A DNA stretch of 64,000 bases from Paraburkholderia agricolaris (GTDB lineage Bacteria; Pseudomonadota; Gammaproteobacteria; Burkholderiales; Burkholderiaceae), in assembly GCF_009455635.1 (NCBI RefSeq), contig NZ_QPER01000001.1, positions 2,728,001-2,792,000 of the forward strand, written 5' to 3'. Position 1 is the first letter of the stretch, and every line of letters begins with the position of its first letter. A program made the translations under genes and the position numbers. The notes under the pieces were generated by a model that saw nothing but the letters and a program-made list of their open reading frames with translations, did not search any database and was not told where the DNA came from. This document shows, piece after piece, positions 1 through 8,174 of the stretch.

Positions 1-170
1 CCCGCGCACGCTACGACACGCAGATCGAACAGGGACTGACCGCCATCAAACGCTGGGGCACGCCGCAGGAAGTGGCAATCACTGTGCGCACGCTTGCCAC
101 CGGCGGCCTCCCCTACAGCGTCGGCCAGGCGATCCGTATCGACGGCGGCCTGCTCGTCACCAAATACTGA
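1..170 (+). CDS. Short-chain dehydrogenase/reductase, C-terminal end (partial)
   Basis: The reading frame is open from the window edge (first full codon at base 3) and stops at 170, giving the last 55 residues of a protein. They include RWGTPQEVA, then SVGQAIRIDGGLL and the end VTKY. The R-x-G-x-P-x-E-V-A block followed by G-x-x-I-x-x-D-G-G is the usual C-terminus of classical SDR oxidoreductases of the 3-oxoacyl-ACP reductase type. The nucleotide-binding and catalytic parts lie outside the window, so substrate and cofactor cannot be judged. The next gene starts 8 bases later, so it is probably the upstream member of the same sugar-type operon. Confidence 0.75.
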   Translation, partial: RARYDTQIEQGLTAIKRWGTPQEVAITVRTLATGGLPYSVGQAIRIDGGLLVTKY

Positions 171-178
171 GTCTCCCT

Positions 179-1348
179 ATGAACCTCTCGATCAAACTTC
201 CGACTGCGTCCGGCGCACTGGAAACCTATTCCGTACAGGGCACACCACTTGGAGTGCGACCGCCTGTGCGCGAATTCAACCGCATCGCGTACTCCGCCGC
301 CCACGTGGTGGCCGATCCGCTGCGCGCGGGCGAACTGAACGCCGAGCCCGCCATCGACTGGGACCGCACAATCGCTTACCGGCGCTATCTCCTTGACCAG
401 GGGTTGGGCATCGCAGAAGCCATGGACACAGCGCAGCGCGGTATGGGTTTGCCGTGGAGCACGGCACTCGAACTGATCACACGCAGCATCGAAGGCACCC
501 GCGATATTGCCGGGGCGGCCATCGCGTCAGGCTGCGGCACTGATCACGTCACGCCCGCTTCGGTGACGAACTGCGATCAGGTGATTCGCGCCTATGCGGA
601 GCAACTCGAAGCCGTGCAACGCGTAGGCGGACGCGTGATCCTGATGGCGAGCCGCGCGCTTGCGAAAGTAGCGCGCTCACCGGACGATTATCGGCGCGTC
701 TATCGCGAGGTGCTCGCAATGTGCGATCAGCCGGTGATTCTGCATTGGCTCGGCGCCATGTTCGACCCAGAACTCGCGGGCTACTGGGGCACAAGCGATT
801 TTCCGGGTGCAGCCGAAGTTTGCCTCGATATCATCGAGGCCAATTCGGCCAAAGTGGATGGCATCAAGATCTCATTGCTCGACGAGCAGAAGGAGATCAC
901 GTTCCGCCGACGCCTGCCGCAAAGCGTGAAGATGTACACAGGCGACGACTTCAACTATCCCGCGCTGATCGCCGGCGATGGCACGCATTTCTCGCATGCG
1001 CTTCTCGGCATTTTCGACGCCATTGCGCCGGCCGCGTCTCAGGCACTGACGGCCCTCTCCGCGGGCGACGTCGAGACCTTCAACCGGTTGCTGGGGCCGA
1101 CGGTGCCGCTTTCGCGGCACATTTTTCGCGCGCCGACGCAGTACTACAAGACGGGCGTGGTGTTCCTCGCGTACCTGAACGGCTTCCAGGACCACTTCTT
1201 CATGCCGGGCGGCCACCATGGTATGCGGCCGCCAGCTTACCTGGCGGATGTGTTCCGCCTCGCCGACCAGGCCGGCCTGTTGCGCGACCCGGGCGATGCA
1301 ATCACTCGCATCCGGAGGGCCATGGCGCCACTCGGATGCGCAGACTGA
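179..1348 (+). CDS. DUF993 family protein (dihydrodipicolinate-synthase-like lyase)
   Basis: This 389-residue protein resembles the DUF993 family, a set of TIM-barrel proteins related to dihydrodipicolinate synthase that usually sits in sugar or inositol-like catabolic operons. Visible blocks are ACGTDHVTP-like GCGTDHVTP near residue 120, VILHWLGAMFDPELAGYWG in the middle, KVDGIKISLLDEQKE (the Lys in DGIKISL lies where the family keeps its Schiff-base lysine) and MPGGHHGMRPP near the C-terminus. It lies 8 bases after an SDR gene and overlaps the start of the next gene, so co-expression with the Dabb protein, isomerase and Gfo/Idh dehydrogenase is likely. Its reaction is unknown; an aldol-type cleavage of an oxidised sugar is inference. 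Confidence 0.75.
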   Translation: MNLSIKLPTASGALETYSVQGTPLGVRPPVREFNRIAYSAAHVVADPLRAGELNAEPAIDWDRTIAYRRYLLDQGLGIAEAMDTAQRGMGLPWSTALELITRSIEGTRDIAGAAIASGCGTDHVTPASVTNCDQVIRAYAEQLEAVQRVGGRVILMASRALAKVARSPDDYRRVYREVLAMCDQPVILHWLGAMFDPELAGYWGTSDFPGAAEVCLDIIEANSAKVDGIKISLLDEQKEITFRRRLPQSVKMYTGDDFNYPALIAGDGTHFSHALLGIFDAIAPAASQALTALSAGDVETFNRLLGPTVPLSRHIFRAPTQYYKTGVVFLAYLNGFQDHFFMPGGHHGMRPPAYLADVFRLADQAGLLRDPGDAITRIRRAMAPLGCAD

Positions 1349-1770
1349 TCATGGCCCGATCTGGGGGACCCGTACGGCACATGGTGTTTTGCCGGTTCCG
1401 TAACGAAGTGACACCGGCATGCCGCCTTGCGTTCTTCGAGCAGATCCGGCGACTGACGGAAGTACCCGGCATTGCCTTCACCAACTTTCAGAGCGGGCCC
1501 AACGTATCGCCGGAAGGCTATGGCATGACGTTTTCTGACGGCTTCATGATGGATTTCGCGAGCCGCGACGACTGTTTTGCCTATCTGGCGCATCCAACGC
1601 ATCAAGCCATTGGGGCACGTCTTCTTGAGGCACTTGAAGACGGTGCGCAAGGTCTGCTCGTCTTCGATATCGATCTGGAAACCTATGAGAAACCTTCACG
1701 GAAGACTCGACCTGTGCTCCATCAATACCGCAACGCTGGGCCATCGGGAGCCACTCAGTCGCACGATTGA
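1336..1770 (+). CDS. Dabb-type (stress-responsive A/B barrel) small protein
   Basis: A protein of about 144 residues with the ferredoxin-like dimeric alpha/beta barrel pattern: VRHMVFCRF at the start of the fold, a central PEGYGMTFSDGFMMDFASRDD segment split over two strands, and YLAHPTHQAIGARLL (the H-P-x-H block typical of Dabb proteins). Start 1336 overlaps the DUF993 stop by 13 bases and has a GGAGGG at 1314-1319; an ATG at 1351 is the alternative. The 3' end overlaps the next gene by 86 bases. Dabb proteins are small ligand-binding or cyclase-like proteins; no catalytic role can be assigned here. Confidence 0.65.
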   Translation: MRRLIMARSGGPVRHMVFCRFRNEVTPACRLAFFEQIRRLTEVPGIAFTNFQSGPNVSPEGYGMTFSDGFMMDFASRDDCFAYLAHPTHQAIGARLLEALEDGAQGLLVFDIDLETYEKPSRKTRPVLHQYRNAGPSGATQSHD

Positions 1771-2536
1771 TCGCATTGCCAAAGCGGGCTTTGGTGGGAT
1801 AGCGCCGTGGCGCCGCGAGGTCGAGGAAGGCAATGTCGCGCAGCTTGCGCGGCAGATCAGAGCGCTCGATCTGACCGTGACCGGCTATTGCCGTTCGACC
1901 TACTTGCCGGCAGCGACGCCCGCCGAATTTAACGCCAATGTCGAGGCAAACCGGGCCGCATTGCGCGATGCGGCAATACTCGGAGCACGTTGCTTCGTGA
2001 TGGTGGTCGGTGGCCTCGTATCAGGTAGCCGCGATCTGGAAGGTGCGCGGACCCAGGTGGTGGACGGCATTTCAATGCTGATGGACACGGCACGCGAGTG
2101 CGGCGTACCGCTCGCACTCGAGCCTCTTCACCCTATGTACGCAGCCAATCGTGCCGTAGTCAACACCCTCGCACAGGCAGTGAATATTTGTGAAGCCGTA
2201 GATCCAGACCGGTCAGGACTTATCGGCGTTGCAGTCGATATTTACCACTGCTGGTGGGACCCGCAACTGACGGCGTCGATCGCAGCGGCTGGGCAAGCGG
2301 GACGCATTCTGGCGTATCACGTGTGCGACTGGTTGCACGAAACTAAAGACATGCTGCTGGATCGCGGAATGATGGGCGATGGTGTCGTCGATCTACCGTC
2401 GGTGCGTTCGTGCGTCGAACGCGCCGGATACGAAGGTCTGGTGGAAACCGAAATTTTTTCGGCGCAAAACTGGTGGCAACGCGAACCCGACGAAGTACTC
2501 GCCATCTGCAGTGAACGTCTGCAGACAGTTTGTTGA
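1685..2536 (+). CDS. Sugar phosphate isomerase/epimerase (AP endonuclease 2-type TIM barrel)
   Basis: The 283-residue product matches the xylose-isomerase-like TIM barrel family. It has LDLCSINTATLG at the N-terminus, GFGGIAPWRREVE after the first helix, LALEPLHPMY (metal-ligand Glu in LEPLHP), VDIYHCWWDP (Asp and His ligands) and a final GLVETEIFS (Glu ligand). These four acidic/His positions are the usual divalent-metal site. The start at 1685 was chosen because homology begins immediately; it lies inside the end of the Dabb gene, which implies translational coupling. The neighbours suggest isomerisation of a keto-sugar or keto-inositol, but the substrate is unknown. Confidence 0.8.
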   Translation: MRNLHGRLDLCSINTATLGHREPLSRTIDRIAKAGFGGIAPWRREVEEGNVAQLARQIRALDLTVTGYCRSTYLPAATPAEFNANVEANRAALRDAAILGARCFVMVVGGLVSGSRDLEGARTQVVDGISMLMDTARECGVPLALEPLHPMYAANRAVVNTLAQAVNICEAVDPDRSGLIGVAVDIYHCWWDPQLTASIAAAGQAGRILAYHVCDWLHETKDMLLDRGMMGDGVVDLPSVRSCVERAGYEGLVETEIFSAQNWWQREPDEVLAICSERLQTVC

Positions 2537-2575
2537 CCGCGCTGCGTTAAACGACACGAACACACGGAGACAAAA

Positions 2576-3544
2576 ATGACTGAAAAAATTCGCTGGGGCG
2601 TACTGGGCGCCGCAAAGATTGCCGACAACTTTGTCGTGCCGGCTATCCAACGCTCGTCCAACGGCCAGGTGATCACCGTCGCCAGCCGCGATCGTGACCG
2701 CGCCCAGATTTTCGCGACCAGGCATGGCATCGACCGTGTATTGACCAGTTACGACGAGGTCATCGCGAGCAAAGACGTCGACGCAATCTATATCCCGCTG
2801 CCAACGGCCAGTCACGTCGAATGGTGCACGAAAGCCCTGCTCGGTGGCAAGCACGTGCTGTGCGAGAAGCCGATTGCAATGAATGCCGACCAGCTGCTTG
2901 AGCTGATCGCCTTGCGTGACAAAACCGGCCTTGTATGCGGCGAAGCATTCATGGTGGCGCATCACCCTCAATGGGCTTTTGTTCGCGACAGCCTCGCTCA
3001 GGGAATGCTCGGCGAACTCACGCTGATCGAAGGGTCCTTCACCTACTTCAACGACGACCCCAACGCACTCAAGAACAATCTTGCACTGGGGGGCGGGGGC
3101 GTTCGCGATATCGGCGTCTACCCGGTCGTAACCACGCGTCTTGTGACAGGACTTGAACCGGTTCGCATCCAGGCAGAGGTTTTGCTCGATCCCCGTTTCG
3201 GCACAGACCGGTTCGCGCGATGCACGGCCGCGTTCCCAGGATTCTCGATGACGTTCTACTGCGGCACGCAACTGTCGCGCCGGCAGCACATGATTTTTCA
3301 CGGAATCAAAGGCTGGTTAAGCGTTGACGCACCGTTCAATCCGGGCACATATGGCCCGGCGCAAATTCGCCATCGCTCCGATGAAACAGCTCAAACACGC
3401 ACCATTGAGTTCGGTGACGTCGATCAATATCAGTTGATGGTTGAAGACTTTGCGAGCACGGTGCTCGGACAGAAAGCGAATCTGGCTTTCACCCTGGAAA
3501 ATTCACTCGGCAATCAGCGGGTCATCGATCAGATACTTTCCTGA
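2576..3544 (+). CDS. Gfo/Idh/MocA family NAD(P)-dependent oxidoreductase
   Basis: A 322-residue protein with an N-terminal Rossmann fold (WGVLGAAKIADNFVVPAI) and the family signature HVLCEKPIAMN near residue 100, whose Lys is the conserved catalytic or binding residue of the E-K-P motif. GGGGVRDIGVYPV in the C-terminal domain carries the Asp expected in the substrate site. These enzymes oxidise or reduce sugars and cyclitols with NAD(P). The gene follows the isomerase by 39 bases and closes the + strand operon. Its last 16 bases overlap the 3' end of the convergent DUF2817 gene. Confidence 0.88.
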   Translation: MTEKIRWGVLGAAKIADNFVVPAIQRSSNGQVITVASRDRDRAQIFATRHGIDRVLTSYDEVIASKDVDAIYIPLPTASHVEWCTKALLGGKHVLCEKPIAMNADQLLELIALRDKTGLVCGEAFMVAHHPQWAFVRDSLAQGMLGELTLIEGSFTYFNDDPNALKNNLALGGGGVRDIGVYPVVTTRLVTGLEPVRIQAEVLLDPRFGTDRFARCTAAFPGFSMTFYCGTQLSRRQHMIFHGIKGWLSVDAPFNPGTYGPAQIRHRSDETAQTRTIEFGDVDQYQLMVEDFASTVLGQKANLAFTLENSLGNQRVIDQILS

Positions 3545-4653
3545 GCAGAAATCGCCGGCAACGCTGTAAGTGCGCGCTCCCATGTCTGGCGCGTGCGCCG
3601 CCATGCGATCTCGCGCCAGTCGCCGTCAGCCGGCAGGAACGACTCGAACAAAGCACCGCTGATCTTCTTACCAAGTGCATCGCCGGGATCGCCATAGAGG
3701 TGCAGCCAGTGATCGTCGCGCAGCGCCGTATGCATCGGCGCCTCGGGGTACGTGCCGCACTCGATGACAAGCTGCATCAAATGCGTCGTGGGTAGCGCGT
3801 CGAGCAAGGCCTGCGATGTATAGCCGGTTGCACGCGCCACCACGCCAGTCTCGCTGACCGCCGCATGCGCGTCGGTCAGCAGTGTGTAAAGCCACGGCCC
3901 ATAAAGCGCTTCGGCCTGCGCGAGCGCCGGATAGCGTGCCTGCGCGATCGCCATCAACATTGGATGACCAAAAGCACCGGCCCCGGTGTGCAGATCGAAG
4001 GCGATAGCCACCTGCGCAGGCTGCAGAAAGCGCGCCGCGATACTCCGCAAAGTCCGGTTCGACCACGTGGCCTGCGCGCCCCCGTAAAACAGCCCGTCCG
4101 GATGCACGTATTGGCCGGCGCCGACGATTGCCTGATATTCCGCCCAGCCGATCGACTCCAGTTGCGCCGCCAGCAACTGCTCTGCGCGCTGCCGCTCGGG
4201 GCCGTCAAAGTCGCGGCAAGTGTAGATCTCGTGAATCGCTTCGTAACGCGGATTGAGCGGCAACGCTGCGCTGAAGTCGAGATAGTTGCGATTCAGGTCC
4301 ACGTTGTCTTCGTTGACGCGGCGTACCCATGCCGTGCCCCACGGATTGATCAGATGCACCATCAAGACCGCAACACCATCCGGCAGGTCGCGAGCGGCGA
4401 ACTCGTGCAGCCATTCGCTCTGACACGTCGATCCGTAATACCCTTCCACGCCATGCGTGCCGGAAATCGCCACCAGCACGCGCCGCGCATCCGGCGAGCC
4501 GAGCCATGCGACATCGGTAGCGAGCGACTCGCCGCCAGGACCTTTCAAAGGATGCGGATAGGACGTGAGCGTGGCGCCCGCGGCCCCGGCGGCCTGCAGG
4601 AACTGCGCGCGCTGCCGGTCGAAGCCGGGTCGATCCGCGAAACCGTATTTCAT
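3529..4653 (-). CDS. DUF2817 protein, M14-like zinc carboxypeptidase fold
   Basis: The 374-residue protein matches DUF2817, relatives of M14 metallocarboxypeptidases. Visible motifs are SGTHGVEGYYGS (His and Glu zinc ligands in H-G-V-E-G), RRVNEDNVDLNRNYLDF (Arg and Asn for carboxylate binding) and FDLHTGAGAFGH (third zinc-ligand region D-L-H-T-G). ATG at 4653 has a GAGG five bases upstream. It lies 63 bases downstream of the reductase gene on the same strand, so it may be the last gene of the oxygenase operon. A role in cleaving an amide or amino-acid conjugate before or after oxygenation is inference. There is no signal peptide, so the protein is probably cytoplasmic. Confidence 0.75.
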   Translation of the reverse strand: MKYGFADRPGFDRQRAQFLQAAGAAGATLTSYPHPLKGPGGESLATDVAWLGSPDARRVLVAISGTHGVEGYYGSTCQSEWLHEFAARDLPDGVAVLMVHLINPWGTAWVRRVNEDNVDLNRNYLDFSAALPLNPRYEAIHEIYTCRDFDGPERQRAEQLLAAQLESIGWAEYQAIVGAGQYVHPDGLFYGGAQATWSNRTLRSIAARFLQPAQVAIAFDLHTGAGAFGHPMLMAIAQARYPALAQAEALYGPWLYTLLTDAHAAVSETGVVARATGYTSQALLDALPTTHLMQLVIECGTYPEAPMHTALRDDHWLHLYGDPGDALGKKISGALFESFLPADGDWREIAWRRTRQTWERALTALPAISAQESI

Positions 4654-4716
4654 CTACGCCTCGGCGATGAAGCGCACGGCGGGTTCACCGTGCCATGAAT
4701 CAATGGGTCATGCACG

Positions 4717-5838
4717 CTAAGGCTGTAGCGCCAACGTGAGTGGCGTGACAGGCCGCGTGCAGCAAAGCAGCACCTCGCCGTCGGGCGGCGGGACTAGCGG
4801 CTCCTCAATATAGTCGACTTCCCCCGCTAATAGCGGCGTCAAACACGCACTGCAAATACCGGCCCGGCAATTGAAGGGCGGCGCGTAGCCGGCCTGTTCG
4901 GCCATTTCCAGCAAAGAATGACAGGACGAATCCCACGGCAGGGGGTCGGCCTGCGGGTGAAACTGTACTGTAACCGCGCTACTGCTCGAAGGCCCGGGCA
5001 TTGCCATGCCTGGCGCTGACTGAACGGCATCGGATCCATCGCCCGCGTGGTCTTCAAGCACAGTAGCTGGACCGAAGAACTCGTAGTGGATCCGTTCGCG
5101 TGCGATACCCAGCCCCCGCAATAGACTCCAGTTCGCCTGCATGAAACCCGGCGGCCCGCATAGATAGACTTCGTAGTCATCGAGCGGCAGCAGCGATTGC
5201 AGCGTCTCTTTCGTCAGCAGCCCCGTGCTGTCACAGGCTCCGCTCGCTTCGTCGCCCGTAAGAGGGTTGCGATAGCAGACATGTGTGTGGATACCGTCGC
5301 GCATCGCGGCGAGCCTGCGTATCTCGTCGCCGAACGCATGCACTACGCTGTTCTCGCACGCATGAATAACGTGCACGCGCCGCGTCGACGCATGCGTCAG
5401 ACGATGCAGCATACTCACGTGCGGGGTCACGCCCACGCCACCGCTCATCAGAAGCACCGGCCGCCCGTTGTCCTCGTCGCAGACGAATGTGCCTGCCGGA
5501 CCAGCCAGTTCCAGTTCGCCGCCCACACCAATACATTCGTGAAGATGCGTCGAGCCGCGCCCAGGTGGCGTGCTTTCGAGTTTGACCGAAATGCGCCAAC
5601 GCGTGGTATCGGCGGGATCGCCCGACAAGCTGTAATGGCGCAGCAATGATTCGCCGTCGCGCAACGTCAGCCGCACCGCGACGAACTGTCCCGCCACGAA
5701 CGAGAGAGACCTTTCCGCGTCTACGGGAACCAGTTCGAACGACACAATGGACTGACTTTCCTGACTCCGCCGAACCACGCGAAAGCGCTCGAAACCGCGT
5801 GCGGAAACGTCCGTCTCATTCACGATCCGAACCGTCAT
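4717..5838 (-). CDS. Phthalate-dioxygenase-reductase/VanB-type FMN and [2Fe-2S] oxygenase reductase
   Basis: About 373 residues. The N-terminal flavin domain has the R-x-Y-S block in LLRHYSLSGDP, the NAD domain has LLMSGGVGVTPHVSML and YLCGPPGFM, and the C-terminal plant-type ferredoxin domain has CRAGICSACLTPLL and a final Cys in LLCCTRP, giving a C-x4-C-x2-C-xn-C cluster site. The protein passes electrons from NAD(P)H to the Rieske oxygenase encoded immediately upstream. The ATG at 5838 lies one base after the oxygenase stop, which favours it over an ATG 33 bases further upstream. The product is slightly longer than typical VanB because of an Ala/Gly/Pro-rich linker before the ferredoxin domain. 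Confidence 0.88.
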   Translation of the reverse strand: MTVRIVNETDVSARGFERFRVVRRSQESQSIVSFELVPVDAERSLSFVAGQFVAVRLTLRDGESLLRHYSLSGDPADTTRWRISVKLESTPPGRGSTHLHECIGVGGELELAGPAGTFVCDEDNGRPVLLMSGGVGVTPHVSMLHRLTHASTRRVHVIHACENSVVHAFGDEIRRLAAMRDGIHTHVCYRNPLTGDEASGACDSTGLLTKETLQSLLPLDDYEVYLCGPPGFMQANWSLLRGLGIARERIHYEFFGPATVLEDHAGDGSDAVQSAPGMAMPGPSSSSAVTVQFHPQADPLPWDSSCHSLLEMAEQAGYAPPFNCRAGICSACLTPLLAGEVDYIEEPLVPPPDGEVLLCCTRPVTPLTLALQP

Positions 5839-5839
5839 A

Positions 5840-6919
5840 TCACTGCCCCGCTTCCCGCCGGTCGACAACATACACCGGCGCGCCCGCCGGGTCCGCCACG
5901 GGTTCCCGTTCGATCATCTGCGCAAGCGCACGCCGGAAACGCAACGGCCCGGAATCGATCGCCAGATCGATGTTCGGTTTGCGCTTTCGCGCCATGCCCC
6001 GATGCACGGCTGTCAGCACCACGCGGTCTTCTTCAAACGCGTGGCGCACGTCCTCGTCGAACTGGCGCGAGATGTCTTCGTCGTCCGGATCGAAGTTGCG
6101 CGTCTGGAACCAGTAGTACCGGGTGCGCGCGTCATCCACGGGCGTCATGAAGTTATACGAGTTCATCAGGAACAGATCGGCATGCGGCGGTGCGTCGTCA
6201 CTGCCCGTGCCGGCCGGCGTGAAAATCGCCTTGATGATGGCGTGTGAAGGAAAGCGCACTTCATAATGCTGTTTACGATCGCAATTCCCCGCGAACCTGA
6301 CGAACTTCGCGTAGAACGGCGCGACTTCGACATCGCGCATCCAGCGCGACACGGTCACGCCGTTTTCGGCGACGACGGTCTTCAGCGGTTCCGCCTCGCA
6401 CGCGGCATTGCCAAACGATGAACGATGCACCCACGCGACGTGCGATGGATCGAGCAGGTTGTCGGTGATATACAGGTAATGGCAATCCACCGTCATGGCG
6501 TCGCCACGATTGACGCCCCACGCAGGGTCGCCCCACTCTTCGATCCGCACGATCTTGTCCGGGTCCGCAGCGCTCGCGTCACCCATCCAGATCCACACCA
6601 GACCATAGCGTTCAGCAAGCGGATAGCTGCGCACCTGCGCGCCCGCGGGAATACGCTGCGAGCCGGGTGCCTTCACGCAGGCACCGGAACAGTCGAATGT
6701 AAGACCGTGATAGCCGCACTCGAGCGTGTCGTCGATCAGCCGTCCCATCGAGAGCGGCAACTTGCGATGCGGGCAGGCATCTTCGAGCGCTACGGGTGTG
6801 CCATCCGCCTTGCGGTAGAGCACGACCGGCTCGTCGAGAATCGTGACGGGCAGAAGGCTTTGCGTCAGTTCCGTGTCCCATGCCGCCACATACCACGCGT
6901 TCTTCAAAAACATGTCCAC
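5840..6919 (-). CDS. Rieske non-heme iron oxygenase, VanA-like
   Basis: A 359-residue oxygenase subunit. The Rieske centre is visible as CPHRK (C49, H51) and CGYHG (C68, H71). The catalytic iron site appears as NLLDPSHVAWVH, with the two His and the bridging acidic residue of the VanA group. The usual vanillate O-demethylase oxygenase is close to this length. It heads a - strand operon with its own reductase. Substrate is probably a methoxylated or carboxylated aromatic, or another small compound needing O- or N-demethylation. VanA specificity for vanillate is not shown by the sequence, so no gene symbol is given. The 163-base region upstream is shared with a divergent LysR gene. Confidence 0.88.
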   Translation of the reverse strand: MDMFLKNAWYVAAWDTELTQSLLPVTILDEPVVLYRKADGTPVALEDACPHRKLPLSMGRLIDDTLECGYHGLTFDCSGACVKAPGSQRIPAGAQVRSYPLAERYGLVWIWMGDASAADPDKIVRIEEWGDPAWGVNRGDAMTVDCHYLYITDNLLDPSHVAWVHRSSFGNAACEAEPLKTVVAENGVTVSRWMRDVEVAPFYAKFVRFAGNCDRKQHYEVRFPSHAIIKAIFTPAGTGSDDAPPHADLFLMNSYNFMTPVDDARTRYYWFQTRNFDPDDEDISRQFDEDVRHAFEEDRVVLTAVHRGMARKRKPNIDLAIDSGPLRFRRALAQMIEREPVADPAGAPVYVVDRREAGQ

Positions 6920-7030
6920 TGTCTCCGGTTCAGTCCGCCCCGGCTACGCCTCATCGGCTTCGCTATCGAGCATGACCGAAGGATAAAAAGCCAAAACATA
7001 AAAGAATAGATGTCTAAAGCTGGCTGTTCT

Positions 7031-7045
7031 TTTAGAATTTCTAAA
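7031..7045. promoter_or_regulatory. Perfect 15-bp palindrome in oxygenase/LysR divergent promoter
   Basis: TTTAGAATTTCTAAA is a perfect dyad around its central T. It sits 38 bases before the LysR start and 112 bases upstream of the oxygenase gene. A second inverted pair, AAAAGAA at 7000-7006 and TTCTTTT at 7027-7033, overlaps its left side. LysR proteins bind A+T-rich dyads of T-N11-A form in such shared regions, so this is the likely operator of the adjacent regulator. Binding is inferred, not shown. Confidence 0.5.
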
Positions 7046-7082
7046 CTCACATCCCCAATCCGTCCTCGAAGAAGGAAACGTC

Positions 7083-8036
7083 ATGAGCACGCTGCCACCC
7101 CTGCGCGCGCTGCAGGTATTCGAAGCCGTGGGCCGTTGCGGCGGCGTGGCGGAAGCCGCCAGACGTCTCGGCATCTCGGCCGGCGCCGTGAGCCAGCAGA
7201 TGAAGCTGCTCGAGGACACGCTGGGCTTGAGCCTCCTGCAAAAGGACGGCAAACGGCTGCGGCTCACCACGATCGGTCGGCAGTACCACGAAAGTTGCGC
7301 GGCGGCATTCGAGAGCCTGCGCGTCGCGCATGCGGAGATCGAGCGCTCAAAAAACGTCCGCAATCTGAGCGTCAGCGCATTGCCCTCCTTGCTCTCCAAG
7401 TGGCTCGCGGCGCGCGTCATGGAATGGCAGGCGCAGCATCCGGAGTTGAGCGTCTACCTCGACGGCACGCACACCGAGCCGTCGCCCGAAGGCTATGAGA
7501 TCGATTTCCGGATTAGCTACGGCGACCGGGTCGCGGACGTCGAGAACGCCATCGAACTGTTCCGCGACAGCGTTGTGCCGGTGTGCAGCCCGCAATTACT
7601 GCATGCGGATGCGTCGCTCGCTACGCCTGCGGACATCCTCGCGTATCCGCTGATCGCCGTGGACTGGTTGCCGAAATTCGCGTCGCCGCCCTCATGGCGC
7701 GACTGGTTCGAAGCCAGCAAGGTGGACTGCGCCACGCTGCAAAACCCCCGGCATGTGTTCTCGTTGTCGAGCGTGGCGATTGAGGCGGCGATCGACGGTC
7801 ACGGCTTCGTGCTCGCGCAAACCTCGATGATCTGCGACGACGTGGCCGCCGGCCGCCTCGTCGTCCCGTTCAAATACGGACTCCCCTTGCCGTGGCCCTA
7901 CTTTCTGACGTGGAAGAAAACCGCGTTCGACCAGCCCCAATGCCGCAGTTTCCATCGCTGGCTCCTGACGCGGGCGAAAGAGCAGCAGCAGATCAACGAC
8001 CAGATGCTGCAGGTTCCCGGTGAGGCGGCGCCGTAG
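7083..8036 (+). CDS. LysR-family regulator, GcvA-like
   Basis: A 317-residue regulator. The helix-turn-helix covers residues 5-65: LPPLRALQVFEAVGRCGGV followed by EAARRLGISAGAVSQQMKLL, the S-A-G-A-V-S-x-Q form of the GcvA/AmpR branch, then the effector-binding domain. ATG at 7083 has AAGGAA six bases upstream. It is divergent from the Rieske oxygenase operon, so it most likely controls that operon in response to its substrate or a pathway intermediate. Confidence 0.88.
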   Translation: MSTLPPLRALQVFEAVGRCGGVAEAARRLGISAGAVSQQMKLLEDTLGLSLLQKDGKRLRLTTIGRQYHESCAAAFESLRVAHAEIERSKNVRNLSVSALPSLLSKWLAARVMEWQAQHPELSVYLDGTHTEPSPEGYEIDFRISYGDRVADVENAIELFRDSVVPVCSPQLLHADASLATPADILAYPLIAVDWLPKFASPPSWRDWFEASKVDCATLQNPRHVFSLSSVAIEAAIDGHGFVLAQTSMICDDVAAGRLVVPFKYGLPLPWPYFLTWKKTAFDQPQCRSFHRWLLTRAKEQQQINDQMLQVPGEAAP

Positions 8037-8174
8037 CACCGCCTCACACTGCCCGCCTGAAAGGCCAAGGTCCACTCAGAACTTGTGACGGACCCCAACT
8101 CGCGCCACCCACCAGACATAAACCCAGTACAGCCTTTCTCATACTCATCTCCCTCTTTGTCATTTTTTGATTCG

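Noticed and set aside
3865..4698. Long + strand open frame antisense to the DUF2817 gene
   Set aside because: It is a shadow of the peptidase-like gene: no family motifs, Arg/His-rich composition and no ribosome site.
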